A DNA stretch of 64,000 nucleotides from Butyricicoccus pullicaecorum (GCA_018365995.1 JAGZIY010000001.1:186001-250000), one strand, 5' to 3'. Positions 27,789 to 36,195 are shown, numbered from the stretch's first letter. Notes: generated from the letters alone by a model not told the origin. Translations and numbers: made by a program.

Positions 27789-28331
27789 CTATCGCATGAG
27801 CAGGGCACCAATTGCCACCTGATAAGGCGGTAATACTTCCTTGCTCCAAATGAGCGGCATGCCGAGCTGTTGCTCGGCAATGCCCATTAAGTCCATTCGA
27901 AAAGCAGAAAATGAGTATCGCATACGTGCAGGCGTGCAGCAAGGCTTACCCTGCACACGGGTACACTGTTCGCATTGCTCGCAGCGTCCGGCAGCAATTG
28001 CGATAGCACCTTTGAAATGCCGCTCCAAATGGAACAGGGCTTCCAAAAGGCTGCGCTTCGCCGGCTCATAGCTTTGTGCACGCACTGCATCTGCATTTCC
28101 ATCAGCCGCAGCTGCAAGCTGCGCCTCATCATAACACACCTGAACGCCGATGAGCACGATTTTAGAAAACGGAGCAAAAAATCTTTCTGTATCTGGAACT
28201 CCCGAGGGACAAGACCAGACCTTTCCAAAGCTTGGACACGCCTCACAGCTTTGCGCCAGCTGTTCCGGCTGATAATAGCGCTTCAAAAAGTCCTGTATCT
28301 GCATGATTTTAACAGCAGTTTTTGTATCCAT
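27789..28331 (-). CDS. DUF2284 predicted metal-binding protein
   Basis: A 180-residue protein with cysteine pairs in CEACPSFGKVWSCPSG and a ferredoxin-like CEQCEQC...CCTPARMRYS block, typical of DUF2284 (COG5423). The function is unknown; an Fe-S or corrinoid-linked role is plausible. ATG 28331 is chosen behind AGGGGG, and the TTG at 28352 is less likely. It is the first gene downstream of the cobalamin-riboswitch RNA, so it may be expressed only without B12. That transcript also carries two EutV-like hairpins. Confidence 0.85.
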   Translation of the reverse strand: MDTKTAVKIMQIQDFLKRYYQPEQLAQSCEACPSFGKVWSCPSGVPDTERFFAPFSKIVLIGVQVCYDEAQLAAAADGNADAVRAQSYEPAKRSLLEALFHLERHFKGAIAIAAGRCEQCEQCTRVQGKPCCTPARMRYSFSAFRMDLMGIAEQQLGMPLIWSKEVLPPYQVAIGALLMR

Positions 28332-28364
28332 GCTCCATTTCCCCCTTTCCAATCTCTCCTGCGC

Positions 28365-28480
28365 AGACAGAGTGCCTACCTACATCGGTATATAAGCTCC
28401 CTATCTGCCACTAGGACACCTGCTTCGGATATTCCTCTATCCGAACAGTCATGGTCTAGTGAGAGCAGGTACATCTGTCT
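28365..28480 (-). ncRNA. Structured leader with paired GNNGNA hexaloop hairpins (candidate EutV sponge, EutX-like)
   Basis: An enclosing stem pairs the 7-mers at 28480-28474 and 28371-28365. Inside are hairpin 1, an 8-bp stem with loop GAGGAA (28445-28424), and hairpin 2, TACC-GATGTA-GGTA (28390-28377), about 33 nt apart. CTAGTG/CACTAG (28461-28456 and 28414-28409) may form a further stem. The loops share G1, G4 and A6 with the four hairpins that overlap terminators in the eut operon. No T-run terminator follows, so sequestration of EutV rather than antitermination is inferred, as for EutX and Rli55 RNAs. Confidence 0.5.
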
Positions 28481-28497
28481 CCATTTTGCCTGAGAAC

Positions 28498-28528
28498 AAA
28501 AAATGCTGTACCGTAAAACAGGTACAGC
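28498..28528 (-). terminator. Terminator of the cobalamin riboswitch
   Basis: GCTGTACC and GGTACAGC (28505-28512 and 28521-28528) form the stem, followed on the minus strand by ATTTTTTG. It lies between the aptamer and the paired hairpins. B12 binding is expected to end transcription here. Confidence 0.85.
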
Positions 28529-28585
28529 AAACAACACTATTGAAAGTGTATGATGCACCCTTTCAAAACCGGAAAGGCTTTTTGT

Positions 28586-28768
28586 GCGTTATACGCAGGC
28601 AGGTCTTCTGACTTAGGCATCATACACAGCTTCTATCTTCCCAAGCATTGCTCAGTGATTTTTTTGAAACTGCTACACCAATACAGCAACGGCATTGTGC
28701 GGGACTCTCACCCGACTTCCCTTTTCACCCCTCGCCATGGTGGGAGGGACACCAACGTACCAATCCTC
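28586..28768 (-). ncRNA. Cobalamin (B12) riboswitch
   Basis: Reading the minus strand, the conserved segments appear in order: GGTGTCCCTCCC, the GGGAAGTCGGGTGAGAGTCC region, the CACTGAGCAA...TGGGAAG block and AGTCAGAAGACCTGCCTGC. These are the core of the B12 riboswitch. It has its own promoter and is placed directly after the last eut gene, whose central enzyme needs adenosylcobalamin. Confidence 0.92.
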
Positions 28769-28785
28769 ATTCAGTTGTTAAATAT

Positions 28786-28814
28786 AGTATAGCATTCTCC
28801 CTTAGTATTGTCAA
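28786..28814 (-). promoter_or_regulatory. Promoter of the cobalamin-riboswitch RNA
   Basis: Minus strand TTGACA (28814-28809), 17 nt, TATACT (28791-28786), an almost perfect sigma-A promoter that makes the riboswitch RNA independent of the eut operon. Confidence 0.8.
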
Positions 28815-28824
28815 GCCTTTTCAC

Positions 28825-28862
28825 GGCAAAAGCCGCCATTTTGCAAAGCAAAACAGCGGCTT
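28825..28862 (-). terminator. Terminator of the eut operon
   Basis: AAGCCGC (28830-28836) pairs with GCGGCTT (28856-28862), with inner TTTGC/GCAAA pairing, then TTTTGCC on the minus strand. It lies just beyond eutQ. Confidence 0.8.
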
Positions 28863-28873
28863 CCTTCACGCTT

Positions 28874-29308
28874 TTACTGCCAATCCGCAGGAAATACCGT
28901 GTACACATATTTGGTATGATCTGGAGTCTGAAAATGGATATGACTTCCCTTTGGGATATAAATGATATCGCCCACACCGCCCTTTATAATGCGGCCGTCG
29001 ATTTCAATTTCCAGTGTACCTTCAAGAACCACATCATATTCATCATAGGTCAGTGTCCATTCAAAGCTTGCGCCATCAAGCAGCTCCATGATACCACAGC
29101 CCATGCGCGGCGCTTCTTCCAAGGTTGTCACGTCCTTCAGCCTTACGTCATTCCTGCCCTCAAAAGGCTCAAGTTCCACGGTGCTGGTCTTAATACCAAT
29201 GATGCCACTGGGATCGACCTGTTTTTCGAAAGGTGCAGACTGCCCTGTCATGGTTTCCCGAATGACTTTCTCCACAATCTCACGAATCAAAGATTCACTA
29301 ATATTCAT
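28874..29308 (-). CDS. eutQ: Ethanolamine utilisation cupin protein EutQ
   Basis: A 144-residue protein with a C-terminal cupin barrel (about residues 60-140; DEYDVVLEGTLEIEIDGR and IPKGSHIHFQTPDH). EutQ has reported acetate-kinase activity and helps compartment assembly in enterics. The first 20 residues (ISESLIREIVEKVIRET) form a clear amphipathic helix like the peptides that target cargo into microcompartments. This is a short EutQ. Last gene of the eut operon. Confidence 0.9.
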   Translation of the reverse strand: MNISESLIREIVEKVIRETMTGQSAPFEKQVDPSGIIGIKTSTVELEPFEGRNDVRLKDVTTLEEAPRMGCGIMELLDGASFEWTLTYDEYDVVLEGTLEIEIDGRIIKGGVGDIIYIPKGSHIHFQTPDHTKYVYTVFPADWQ

Positions 29309-29331
29309 AAGATTTCAAACCTTTCCTTGTT

Positions 29332-30525
29332 TTACTTCTTATTTGCAGTCTCAATCTTGCTGAGCAGCTTCGGTGCAAGTGCATTTGCAAGGATCAATGC
29401 GGTAACACCGGCAACCAGCTTACCAGCGATTACAGGGAATACCATATCCTGATTGACACCTGCGGTAAATCCGAGGTGATCACCAAATACGAATGCCGCA
29501 GAAACTGCAAATGCAACGTTGAGCAGCTTGCCCTTCGGGTTCATTTCCCCCATGATGTTAAACATGGCAATGTTATTTGCAAGTGTTGCCACCAGACCGG
29601 CAGAACCCTTGTCGTTCATACCAAGTGCAGAGCCCATCTTATTGAGCACGCTGCCAAAGGTATTTGTGATCCACTTTACCATTGGGAATGCACCAATCAG
29701 TACAATACCAATTTGTCCACAGGTCAAAAGACCAGAATCCAGCGGAGAAATGCCTGTTACCGGGTCCTTAATAGACATCACATCGAACAGTGGGAACATA
29801 ATACCAGTAATCTGCTGGAATACTGCGATTGCGGTAAAGAATGTAATGACAATGGTAACACCCGTACCAAATACATTAAAGCCAGAAATCATTTTTGCCG
29901 GTGCAAACCACAGACCCAAAACGATCAGCGCAGCGATTACAATAACCGGAACGAGGTTAATGAGAACAGTGCCCATGCTGATTTTGTATGGCGTCATGTT
30001 CATGACCAGACCGCCAACGATACAGCCAATCGGGACGGTAATCAGACCAGCCAGAACACCAGCACCTAAGTAAGATCGGTCTTCCTTTGCGATAATGCCC
30101 AACGCAACCGGAATCGTAAATACAATGGTTGGTCCCATCATTGTGCCAAGAATCAAGCCTGCGAAGTTGCCAATCGCATCATTTGAGGCAAGCTCCATTG
30201 CAAGCGGATAACCACCCATATCGCACGCAAGCAATGTAGTTGCAAACATGGATGGGTCAGCGCCGATTGCTGTGTAGATTGGCTGAATCACAGGACCCAA
30301 AATCTCAGCAAGCACTGGAGCCGCTGCAACGACACCAGCCATGGAAAGCGCAAGCGGACCAATTGCATTAAAGCCTTCTTCAAACTGCTCACCATATCCA
30401 AACTTGTTTCCCATAATCTTGTCAACTGCGCCAACAAGCATGAAAATCATCATAATCATCATGATGACGGAGTTAATCGACAGGTTGGATATCCACGCAG
30501 ACAGACTCTCTGTAAATACGCTCAT
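29332..30525 (-). CDS. eutH: Ethanolamine permease EutH
   Basis: A 397-residue membrane protein with about 10-11 helices, which lets ethanolamine enter the cell under acidic or low-substrate conditions. Family features include NSVIMMIMMIFMLVGAVDK at the N-terminus and MGGYPLAMELAS. Start ATG 30525 follows AAAGGAGGTCATC. Encoded between pduT and eutQ. Confidence 0.95.
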   Translation of the reverse strand: MSVFTESLSAWISNLSINSVIMMIMMIFMLVGAVDKIMGNKFGYGEQFEEGFNAIGPLALSMAGVVAAAPVLAEILGPVIQPIYTAIGADPSMFATTLLACDMGGYPLAMELASNDAIGNFAGLILGTMMGPTIVFTIPVALGIIAKEDRSYLGAGVLAGLITVPIGCIVGGLVMNMTPYKISMGTVLINLVPVIVIAALIVLGLWFAPAKMISGFNVFGTGVTIVITFFTAIAVFQQITGIMFPLFDVMSIKDPVTGISPLDSGLLTCGQIGIVLIGAFPMVKWITNTFGSVLNKMGSALGMNDKGSAGLVATLANNIAMFNIMGEMNPKGKLLNVAFAVSAAFVFGDHLGFTAGVNQDMVFPVIAGKLVAGVTALILANALAPKLLSKIETANKK

Positions 30526-30560
30526 GTGATGACCTCCTTTTATTTGTGATAATACAATGT

Positions 30561-31100
30561 TTACAGCAGCGCATCAAACAACTTTTTGTCTGGACGCGGG
30601 ATCACCGTTGTCTCGACAAGAAGCTCCGCCTCCTTCCGCGCCGCTTCCACTGCCGCACGGACTGCACCGACATCACCAGTCAAGGTTACAAAACCTTTTC
30701 CGCCGATGGCATAGCCTGTACGGACTTCAATGAGTGTGACGCTGGCCGCCTTAACCGCCACGTCCGCTGCAACGATTGCAGAAGCAATCGAATAAAATTC
30801 CAAAACGCCAACCGCACCGCCGACTTCTACCTGATTGGTCATACTGATTGCCGGAATGAGTTGTTCATGTGCATTGGGCAGCATCAGCGTATCGACAACC
30901 ATTTCACCGCCGCGCTTGCAGCCCTCTGCCATAGACGCTCTGACATCACCGGTATCTCCGGCAATGATAATCATATATTTGCCCGGGCAGACAGTGGACG
31001 CACGAAGCAGCTCTACCGTTGCAGCCTTGACCATATAATCACAGGTCTCGATGCCGCGGGCAATACTGGACAGTTCGACCATTCCAATTGCAGTTGCCAC
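30561..31100 (-). CDS. pduT: Tandem-BMC shell protein, PduT-like with Fe-S cysteine
   Basis: A 179-residue protein with two BMC domains (about residues 3-88 and 95-178). It forms pseudohexameric trimers in the compartment shell. The loop of the first domain contains STVCPGKY; in PduT this cysteine from three subunits binds a [4Fe-4S] cluster in the central pore. The start is GTG 31100 behind GGAGGGG. It lies 3 nt after pduS, its usual electron partner. Confidence 0.9.
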   Translation of the reverse strand: MATAIGMVELSSIARGIETCDYMVKAATVELLRASTVCPGKYMIIIAGDTGDVRASMAEGCKRGGEMVVDTLMLPNAHEQLIPAISMTNQVEVGGAVGVLEFYSIASAIVAADVAVKAASVTLIEVRTGYAIGGKGFVTLTGDVGAVRAAVEAARKEAELLVETTVIPRPDKKLFDALL

Positions 31101-31103
31101 CGT

Positions 31104-32462
31104 TTACCCCTCCTTCTTGCTGGAGATTTGTGCTCCAGCCGCACTGATTTCAGTAATGATTCCGGATATTCCGGCATGGATATTTGCAGAGAGCGCACCT
31201 TCCGCCGCAGCTGCAATCAGCTCGCCCTTTTCCACAGTGTCGCCGACCTGTTTGACCGGCGCGGCAGGTTTTCCGATATGCTGTGCAAATGGAACAAAGA
31301 TTTCGTCCGGTGTCAGTTCCTTGCAAGTGTGCGCATGTAAAGAACTGTATGCACTTAAACCCAATCTTGCAATCAGGCGCTCAGTTGGGATACGGTGTGT
31401 GTCGATATTTGGCAGCGCTGTCGGCTCCAAATTGCGCGGCACCTGAATCCCCTTTTCACGCAGCTTGCCCTTCATGTAATCATTCACCTTACGCGGAGAA
31501 AGCCCCATCGGGCAGGCAAACATTTCACACACACCACACGAACAGCAGTTTGCCGCATCACCAAACGCCCGTAAAAACTCATCATTGTCTGCAATGGTGT
31601 TTTCCCGATACAAATTGCGCATGACAAGGTGCGGGCGAATCTGATGTCCAATGCGAAAGCGCGGACACAAATCGGTACACATGCGGCACTGGATACATGC
31701 AGTATGTGTCTGTATCCGAATCCGTTCAATGGACTGCCCTGCACGCCGAATCAAATAATGGTCACGGGGCAGCACTATGATATTTCCTGTTGTCTTGGTA
31801 ACGACCGCTTTGGCAATCTCCTCCGGATTCGAAATCACCTTGCCCATCATGGGACCACCCAAAATGATTGCATATTCTTGAATATTAGGCTCCGCCGCCG
31901 CAATGCAGGCAGAAATGGCTGTGCCAATTGGAACATGCAGCATAATGGGTTCCTTGACCTCGCCTACAACCGATAAATATTTGTCGCACACGGTTTGCTG
32001 CTCCACCAGTGCGCCGTAGATATTGAGCAGTGTACCAACATTATCTACCACCGCGCCCACATCAAGCGGCAGCCCGCGTTCCGGCACAGATTTTCCGGTG
32101 ACAAACTCCACCATAGTTTGCTCGTCTCCCGCCGGATAGAAAACGCCCATTTCACAAATTTCAACAGACGCGCCGGATTTTGTGATTGCAGCACGCAAAG
32201 CTTCAATTTCCGCATGGTATTTATGCTTGAGCGCAATCACTGTATGCTTTGCCTCCAAGTGAGCAGCGACTGCAACCGCCGCCGCTACGATGCGGTCTGC
32301 AAAGGTACGGCAGAGATATTTGTCTGTCTCAATGAGCGGCTCACATTCCGCAGCATTGATGATAAACCATTCCGCCTTGGCGTTCAGCTTTACATGGGTC
32401 GGAAAGCCCGCACCGCCCGCACCAACAATGCCGGCATTTTTGACCGTCTCTACCAAATTCAT
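31104..32462 (-). CDS. pduS: PduS/RnfC-like Fe-S flavoprotein, cobalamin reductase
   Basis: A 452-residue protein. An N-terminal complex I 51-kDa/RnfC-like flavin domain (GAGGAGFPTHVKL, INAAECEPLIETDKYL) is followed by SLBB-type sequence. Two [4Fe-4S] motifs come next (CIQCRMCTDLCP near residue 265 and CCSCGVCEMFACP near 310), then a C-terminal barrel. In Pdu systems PduS reduces cob(III/II)alamin for the adenosyltransferase and passes electrons via PduT. Its place beside pduT and within a eut operon suggests the same service for EutT. Confidence 0.92.
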   Translation of the reverse strand: MNLVETVKNAGIVGAGGAGFPTHVKLNAKAEWFIINAAECEPLIETDKYLCRTFADRIVAAAVAVAAHLEAKHTVIALKHKYHAEIEALRAAITKSGASVEICEMGVFYPAGDEQTMVEFVTGKSVPERGLPLDVGAVVDNVGTLLNIYGALVEQQTVCDKYLSVVGEVKEPIMLHVPIGTAISACIAAAEPNIQEYAIILGGPMMGKVISNPEEIAKAVVTKTTGNIIVLPRDHYLIRRAGQSIERIRIQTHTACIQCRMCTDLCPRFRIGHQIRPHLVMRNLYRENTIADNDEFLRAFGDAANCCSCGVCEMFACPMGLSPRKVNDYMKGKLREKGIQVPRNLEPTALPNIDTHRIPTERLIARLGLSAYSSLHAHTCKELTPDEIFVPFAQHIGKPAAPVKQVGDTVEKGELIAAAAEGALSANIHAGISGIITEISAAGAQISSKKEG

Positions 32463-32477
32463 GGCGTTTTCACCCCC

Positions 32478-32762
32478 TTATTCCAACAACTCCGGATGAA
32501 TTTCCTGATCGTCCACAATTCCAACCACGGTGGCGTCTACTGGTGTGTTCATATCCCCTACGGCACTGCGCGCCGAACTTCCGTTTACGATAATGACACG
32601 TTCCCCAACGCCGGCGCCGATAGTATCGGCGGCAATCATGGGCACTTTATCATTTTTCCCGTCCACGATGTTGATAGGCTGTACCACAAGCAGCTTCAAT
32701 CCGTTCAGGCTCTCTTCCTTTCGGGTGGACCAGATATTTCCAATTACTTTTGCAATTCTCAT
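32478..32762 (-). CDS. eutN: Microcompartment vertex protein EutN
   Basis: A 94-residue EutN/CcmL-family pentamer that closes the vertices of the shell. Begins MRIAKVIGNIWSTRKEESL and contains GAGVGERVIIVNGSSAR, both diagnostic. ATG 32762 follows TAGGTGAG. Confidence 0.96.
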   Translation of the reverse strand: MRIAKVIGNIWSTRKEESLNGLKLLVVQPINIVDGKNDKVPMIAADTIGAGVGERVIIVNGSSARSAVGDMNTPVDATVVGIVDDQEIHPELLE

Positions 32763-32776
32763 TTCAACTCACCTAT

Positions 32777-33538
32777 CTATTGTTCGTCGCGAATAATCGC
32801 AACCTCTCGCGCCTGTGCATAGTCGCGTGCAAGGTCAGTTAAAATGGACTTTGCACCAATGTGTACTGCACACACGGTTCTGTCATAGACCAGACTCAGA
32901 TCCCGCTCGGTGATGACACGCTTGGAAATCGTGACCTCACAGCCCGTACTTTTGGACGGAGCCGGGCAGCAGGGTGTCTCCTGCACAGCCGCAGTCTCTG
33001 GGGTCTGCGCCACCGGAGCGGACACCTCGCCGGAAAGGATTGCGTCCTCCAAGGTATCGCTCGGACAAATCATGATTCCGCACTGCTGGAGCAGTCTCAG
33101 CTTTTCGAGCATCATCTGATAATAGGCGGACGGGGCAGTTTCGGCATACCGGAACAGTTCGACTGCCTCTTGCGGAACAAAAATTTTCTTGCCCCGCAGG
33201 ATTGCCTTTTGTGCCAGCGCGGTAAACGGCGTATCACACAGACCACCGGCAAGACGTGCAAGCACATCATTGGTCAAGTCAAAGAGAATGACCGCCTCAT
33301 AATCACCGATTTCGACCTGATACTCCTTGAGCAGCGCACAGTCTGTACGGTAATACTCCAAAAGCTGTTCACTTTCCAGTACGGTATGGCAGATGGTACC
33401 GTGTTCCTGCGTCAAGATGAGAAGCCCGGGCTTGGAGCATAAGGCAGGCTCCTGCACCGCTGGTGTTTCCTGTGTATCTGCTTCTATTTTTTGCGCAACT
33501 CGCTTCACGATTTCATCAACCAAAGCATTAAAGTCCAT
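32777..33538 (-). CDS. Ethanolamine-operon protein of unknown function (TIGR02536-like)
   Basis: A 253-residue protein found in Firmicutes eut operons. ATG 33538 is chosen because GAAAGGAGGGG lies just upstream. The N-terminus DFNALVDEIVKRVAQKI is an amphipathic helix typical of cargo-targeting peptides. A flavoprotein-like alpha/beta region follows (about residues 35-165, GLLILTQEHGTICH). A low-complexity Ala/Pro/Thr linker comes next, and then a C-terminal segment (VTISKRVITERDLSLVY). The biochemical role is unknown. Confidence 0.8.
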   Translation of the reverse strand: MDFNALVDEIVKRVAQKIEADTQETPAVQEPALCSKPGLLILTQEHGTICHTVLESEQLLEYYRTDCALLKEYQVEIGDYEAVILFDLTNDVLARLAGGLCDTPFTALAQKAILRGKKIFVPQEAVELFRYAETAPSAYYQMMLEKLRLLQQCGIMICPSDTLEDAILSGEVSAPVAQTPETAAVQETPCCPAPSKSTGCEVTISKRVITERDLSLVYDRTVCAVHIGAKSILTDLARDYAQAREVAIIRDEQ

Positions 33539-33588
33539 TCTTTCCCCTCCTTTCGCTTTTTTCATTTGTAAAAATGATATAGTAGTTG

Positions 33589-34407
33589 TCAAACAATACA
33601 GTTCATGGCAATGCCGGTTGGCGTGACAAGGAACGGGTCGGCGGGCTTGACCGTCCGAATTCCCGTTACCTTTTCAAAAATCTCCTCGATTCCCGTCAGA
33701 CAGCAAGTCCCGCCGCACAGATAAATGGTATCGGCTGCGTCCTTGCTCACATAGCGGCTGACGATGGTAGACATCTTTTCGAGCACCGCCTTCACGACCG
33801 GAAGAATTTCACGATGGCGTGCATAATCGAGCTTGATTTGCTCTGCCTCCTCGGTAGAAATATGATAGTTTCCTGCCAAGACCAGCGTAACATGCGTGCC
33901 GCCCGTGGGTTCGTCCTCGATTTGAACCACCTTCCCGTCCTTGAGAATGGCAAGACCCGTGGTACCGCCGCCAATGTCCACAACGACACCGTCCTCGATT
34001 TGATAAATGGAGTTTGCAGCGCTTGGCTCATCAAGCACATTCGTCACCTCAAAGCCAGCACCCTCTGCTACATACTGATGGGTGCGAATACTGGATTCTG
34101 TACCAGCCGGCATTGCAATCGCGCAATTTACAAGCTCTGTACCCAGCCGCTCTTCCAGCTTGGCTTTGAGTGTGCGTACAATACGGGAGGCGCCCGGATA
34201 GTCCACCACAACACCGTCCTTCAGTACGCTTGCTGCCTGCTTTTCACAGGCAATCGGATTGTTCTCTTCATCGAGCACAACAATCACAATATAGGCAGTA
34301 CCGAGATCCAGTCCAACCTTCAGCTTGTTGCTGACCGGCTGAAAGGTCTGCGTCTCGGACTGCTTGACGCGCTCCATATAAGCGTTTACACGCTCCAAAT
34401 CCATCAT
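33589..34407 (-). CDS. eutJ: Ethanolamine utilisation protein EutJ (actin/Hsp70-like ATPase)
   Basis: A 272-residue protein of the Hsp70/actin-like ATPase fold: phosphate-1 loop VGLDLGTAYIVIVVLD, phosphate-2 VVDIGGGTTGLAIL, adenosine motif LCGGTCCLTGIEE. A chaperone-like role in the compartment is assumed from the fold and is unproven. It begins at ATG 34407 (GAAGG upstream). Normal length. Confidence 0.93.
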   Translation of the reverse strand: MMDLERVNAYMERVKQSETQTFQPVSNKLKVGLDLGTAYIVIVVLDEENNPIACEKQAASVLKDGVVVDYPGASRIVRTLKAKLEERLGTELVNCAIAMPAGTESSIRTHQYVAEGAGFEVTNVLDEPSAANSIYQIEDGVVVDIGGGTTGLAILKDGKVVQIEDEPTGGTHVTLVLAGNYHISTEEAEQIKLDYARHREILPVVKAVLEKMSTIVSRYVSKDAADTIYLCGGTCCLTGIEEIFEKVTGIRTVKPADPFLVTPTGIAMNCIV

Positions 34408-34446
34408 AGTCCATGCCTTCCTTTGCTCTAATTGAAACGGGGTCTG

Positions 34447-35058
34447 TTATTTTACGATTTTTCCCAGCGTGAAGCCGCTGACCATTGCCGCATTTGCCTC
34501 ATCAAAGTCAATGTGCATACGACAGCTGAATTTGTCGCTTACGCGAACAATCACATCTCGGAATGTGATAGGGCGCTCGGTCAAAACCTCAACACTGACA
34601 TGTTGTTTGTCCTGAACACCCATGATTTCTGCCACCTCTGGTGTCAGATGCACATGACTATGTGCAATGATTGCACCCTCGTGAATCATAATCGAGCCGC
34701 ATGGACCTTCAATGGTAATTGACCCAGAGCCTTTCACATCGCCCGATTCCCGCACCGGTGCCTGAACACCCAACTCCACGCAGTCGCTCTTTGAAAGTTC
34801 GACCTGTGTTTCCGGACGAACCGGACCCAGGATTGCCGTGCGCTCCTTGCGTCCCTTCGTTCCAATGATTGTGACACGTTCCTCTGACAGGAACTGGCCG
34901 GGTTGGGACAGCGGGCGCTTTGGTGTGAGCGCCGCGCCCTTCCCAAACAATACCTCCAGATGCTTTTGCGTCAAATGGACATGACGCGCCGACACCTCAA
35001 CCTCGACCAGACCGGCACGGGGAATTGCGTCCAGAACTGCTTTGATAATTTGTTCCAT
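34447..35058 (-). CDS. pduL: Phosphate propanoyl/acetyltransferase PduL type
   Basis: A 203-residue PduL-family enzyme that makes acetyl-phosphate from acetyl-CoA inside the compartment, releasing CoA for EutE. Histidine-rich zinc motifs SARHVHLTQKHLEVLFG and AHSHVHLTPEVAEIMG are both present. The first residues MEQIIKAVLDAI form an amphipathic helix likely to act as targeting peptide. It replaces the EutD-type phosphotransacetylase of enterics. Confidence 0.94.
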   Translation of the reverse strand: MEQIIKAVLDAIPRAGLVEVEVSARHVHLTQKHLEVLFGKGAALTPKRPLSQPGQFLSEERVTIIGTKGRKERTAILGPVRPETQVELSKSDCVELGVQAPVRESGDVKGSGSITIEGPCGSIMIHEGAIIAHSHVHLTPEVAEIMGVQDKQHVSVEVLTERPITFRDVIVRVSDKFSCRMHIDFDEANAAMVSGFTLGKIVK

Positions 35059-35072
35059 GGCGTGGTCCCCTT

Positions 35073-35852
35073 TTACTTATACACACCCGCCAGATACATG
35101 CACATCATAATGTGCAGTGCGCTCGACAGGCGATTGAGTTCCTCGATGATGTCCGGACGGGTGCATTTTTTGCCCTCACGAAAGGCGATATTGCCTGCAA
35201 CCTCGGCTTCTCTTATGAGCGTCCGTGTCTGGTTGAGCAGCGCATAATCCTTGCCCATGGTATAATCCGGCAGCACCATCTGTTTGATTTTGAAAAATTT
35301 CATTGGGTCATGGGAGCGCTCACGCAGCTCTGCATGGGTCAGCCCAATAATCAAATCATTTGTAAATGGCTCCTCCAGCACGTCACAGCGCATCATTTCG
35401 CGCAGGACACGGAGCACATCGCCAAGGTCGTCGATGAGTCTCACGCTGCCGCCTGCCTCATGGATACAAGCCTGTGCCAATACGATTTGTGCCTGTAAGC
35501 TGTCCAGCTTTCCACGGAACAAAATCCGCGGGTGATTTTTCTGCACCAGCACGTTTCCATATAAATGTGTCATATGTTCAGGCTTTTCCAGAAAGAATGC
35601 ACCTGTTTCATAGTCAATGAACTTGGGCTTTGGCACCTCAGCGGCCATCTGTACATTTACCTCAGGCATTGGGGGCACTTCTGTCGCAACGACAACAGGC
35701 GGCTTTTCACCGGGCTTAGCGATTTTAATCTTGCGCTGCTGCAAATACTCACGCGCTGCCGGAGAAAGAATTTTTCCTTCTGGAATATAATAAATCTCCG
35801 GCTCTGACGCACGCAGCTCATCGCGCAGGATTGCTTCTGTGATGACCTTCAA
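35073..35852 (-). CDS. eutT: ATP:cob(I)alamin adenosyltransferase EutT
   Basis: Makes adenosylcobalamin, the coenzyme of EutBC. About 259 residues from TTG 35852 (GGGGGTG 6 nt upstream); GTG 35861 is an alternative directly against the Shine-Dalgarno. The C-terminal helical adenosyltransferase domain is recognisable (AGGSVRLIDDLGDVLRV, ALHIMMCMYLAG). The HX11CCXXC metal motif known from Salmonella EutT is absent, so metal dependence may differ. Positioned between eutM and pduL. Confidence 0.88.
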   Translation of the reverse strand: MKVITEAILRDELRASEPEIYYIPEGKILSPAAREYLQQRKIKIAKPGEKPPVVVATEVPPMPEVNVQMAAEVPKPKFIDYETGAFFLEKPEHMTHLYGNVLVQKNHPRILFRGKLDSLQAQIVLAQACIHEAGGSVRLIDDLGDVLRVLREMMRCDVLEEPFTNDLIIGLTHAELRERSHDPMKFFKIKQMVLPDYTMGKDYALLNQTRTLIREAEVAGNIAFREGKKCTRPDIIEELNRLSSALHIMMCMYLAGVYK

Positions 35853-35889
35853 ACGATTCACCCCCTAAAAGGTCGCTTCGACGGTTTTT

Positions 35890-36195
35890 TTATAGCGGAG
35901 TTACGCTGCCCTTTCCGTCCAGAGAAGGCAGGATTGCTTCCACCTCGTCATGCGGACGCGGGATAACATGCACAGATAACAACTCGCCTACGCGCTCTGC
36001 CGCTGCTGCACCCGCATCGGTTGCCGCCTTGACCGCACCAACATCGCCGCGCACCATGACGGTCACCAGACCGCCGCCAACATGTACCTTACCAATGAGG
36101 GTTACATTTGCAGCCTTTACCATTGCGTCGGCTGCTTCAATCGAGCCAATGAGACCCTTTGTTTCAATCATACCCAGTGCTTGCATTACTGCCAT
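35890..36195 (-). CDS. eutM: Shell hexamer protein EutM (copy 1)
   Basis: A 101-residue single-BMC protein forming hexamers that tile the compartment facets and provide pores. It begins MAVMQALGMIETKGLIGS and is almost identical to the copy just upstream except for the last 15 residues (EVEAILPSLDGKGSVTPL here). ATG 36195 has AAAGGAG upstream. Confidence 0.95.
   Translation of the reverse strand: MAVMQALGMIETKGLIGSIEAADAMVKAANVTLIGKVHVGGGLVTVMVRGDVGAVKAATDAGAAAAERVGELLSVHVIPRPHDEVEAILPSLDGKGSVTPL

Noticed and set aside
28365..28480. Interpretation of the structured leader as a known metabolite riboswitch
   Set aside because: Conserved segments of TPP, SAM, FMN, THF, c-di-GMP, ZTP, fluoride, ykkC and NiCo aptamers, as recalled, do not match. 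The paired hexaloops fit an ANTAR target better.
30546..31340. 264-codon plus-strand frame over pduT-pduS
   Set aside because: Shadow of the BMC and PduS genes; no start signal.
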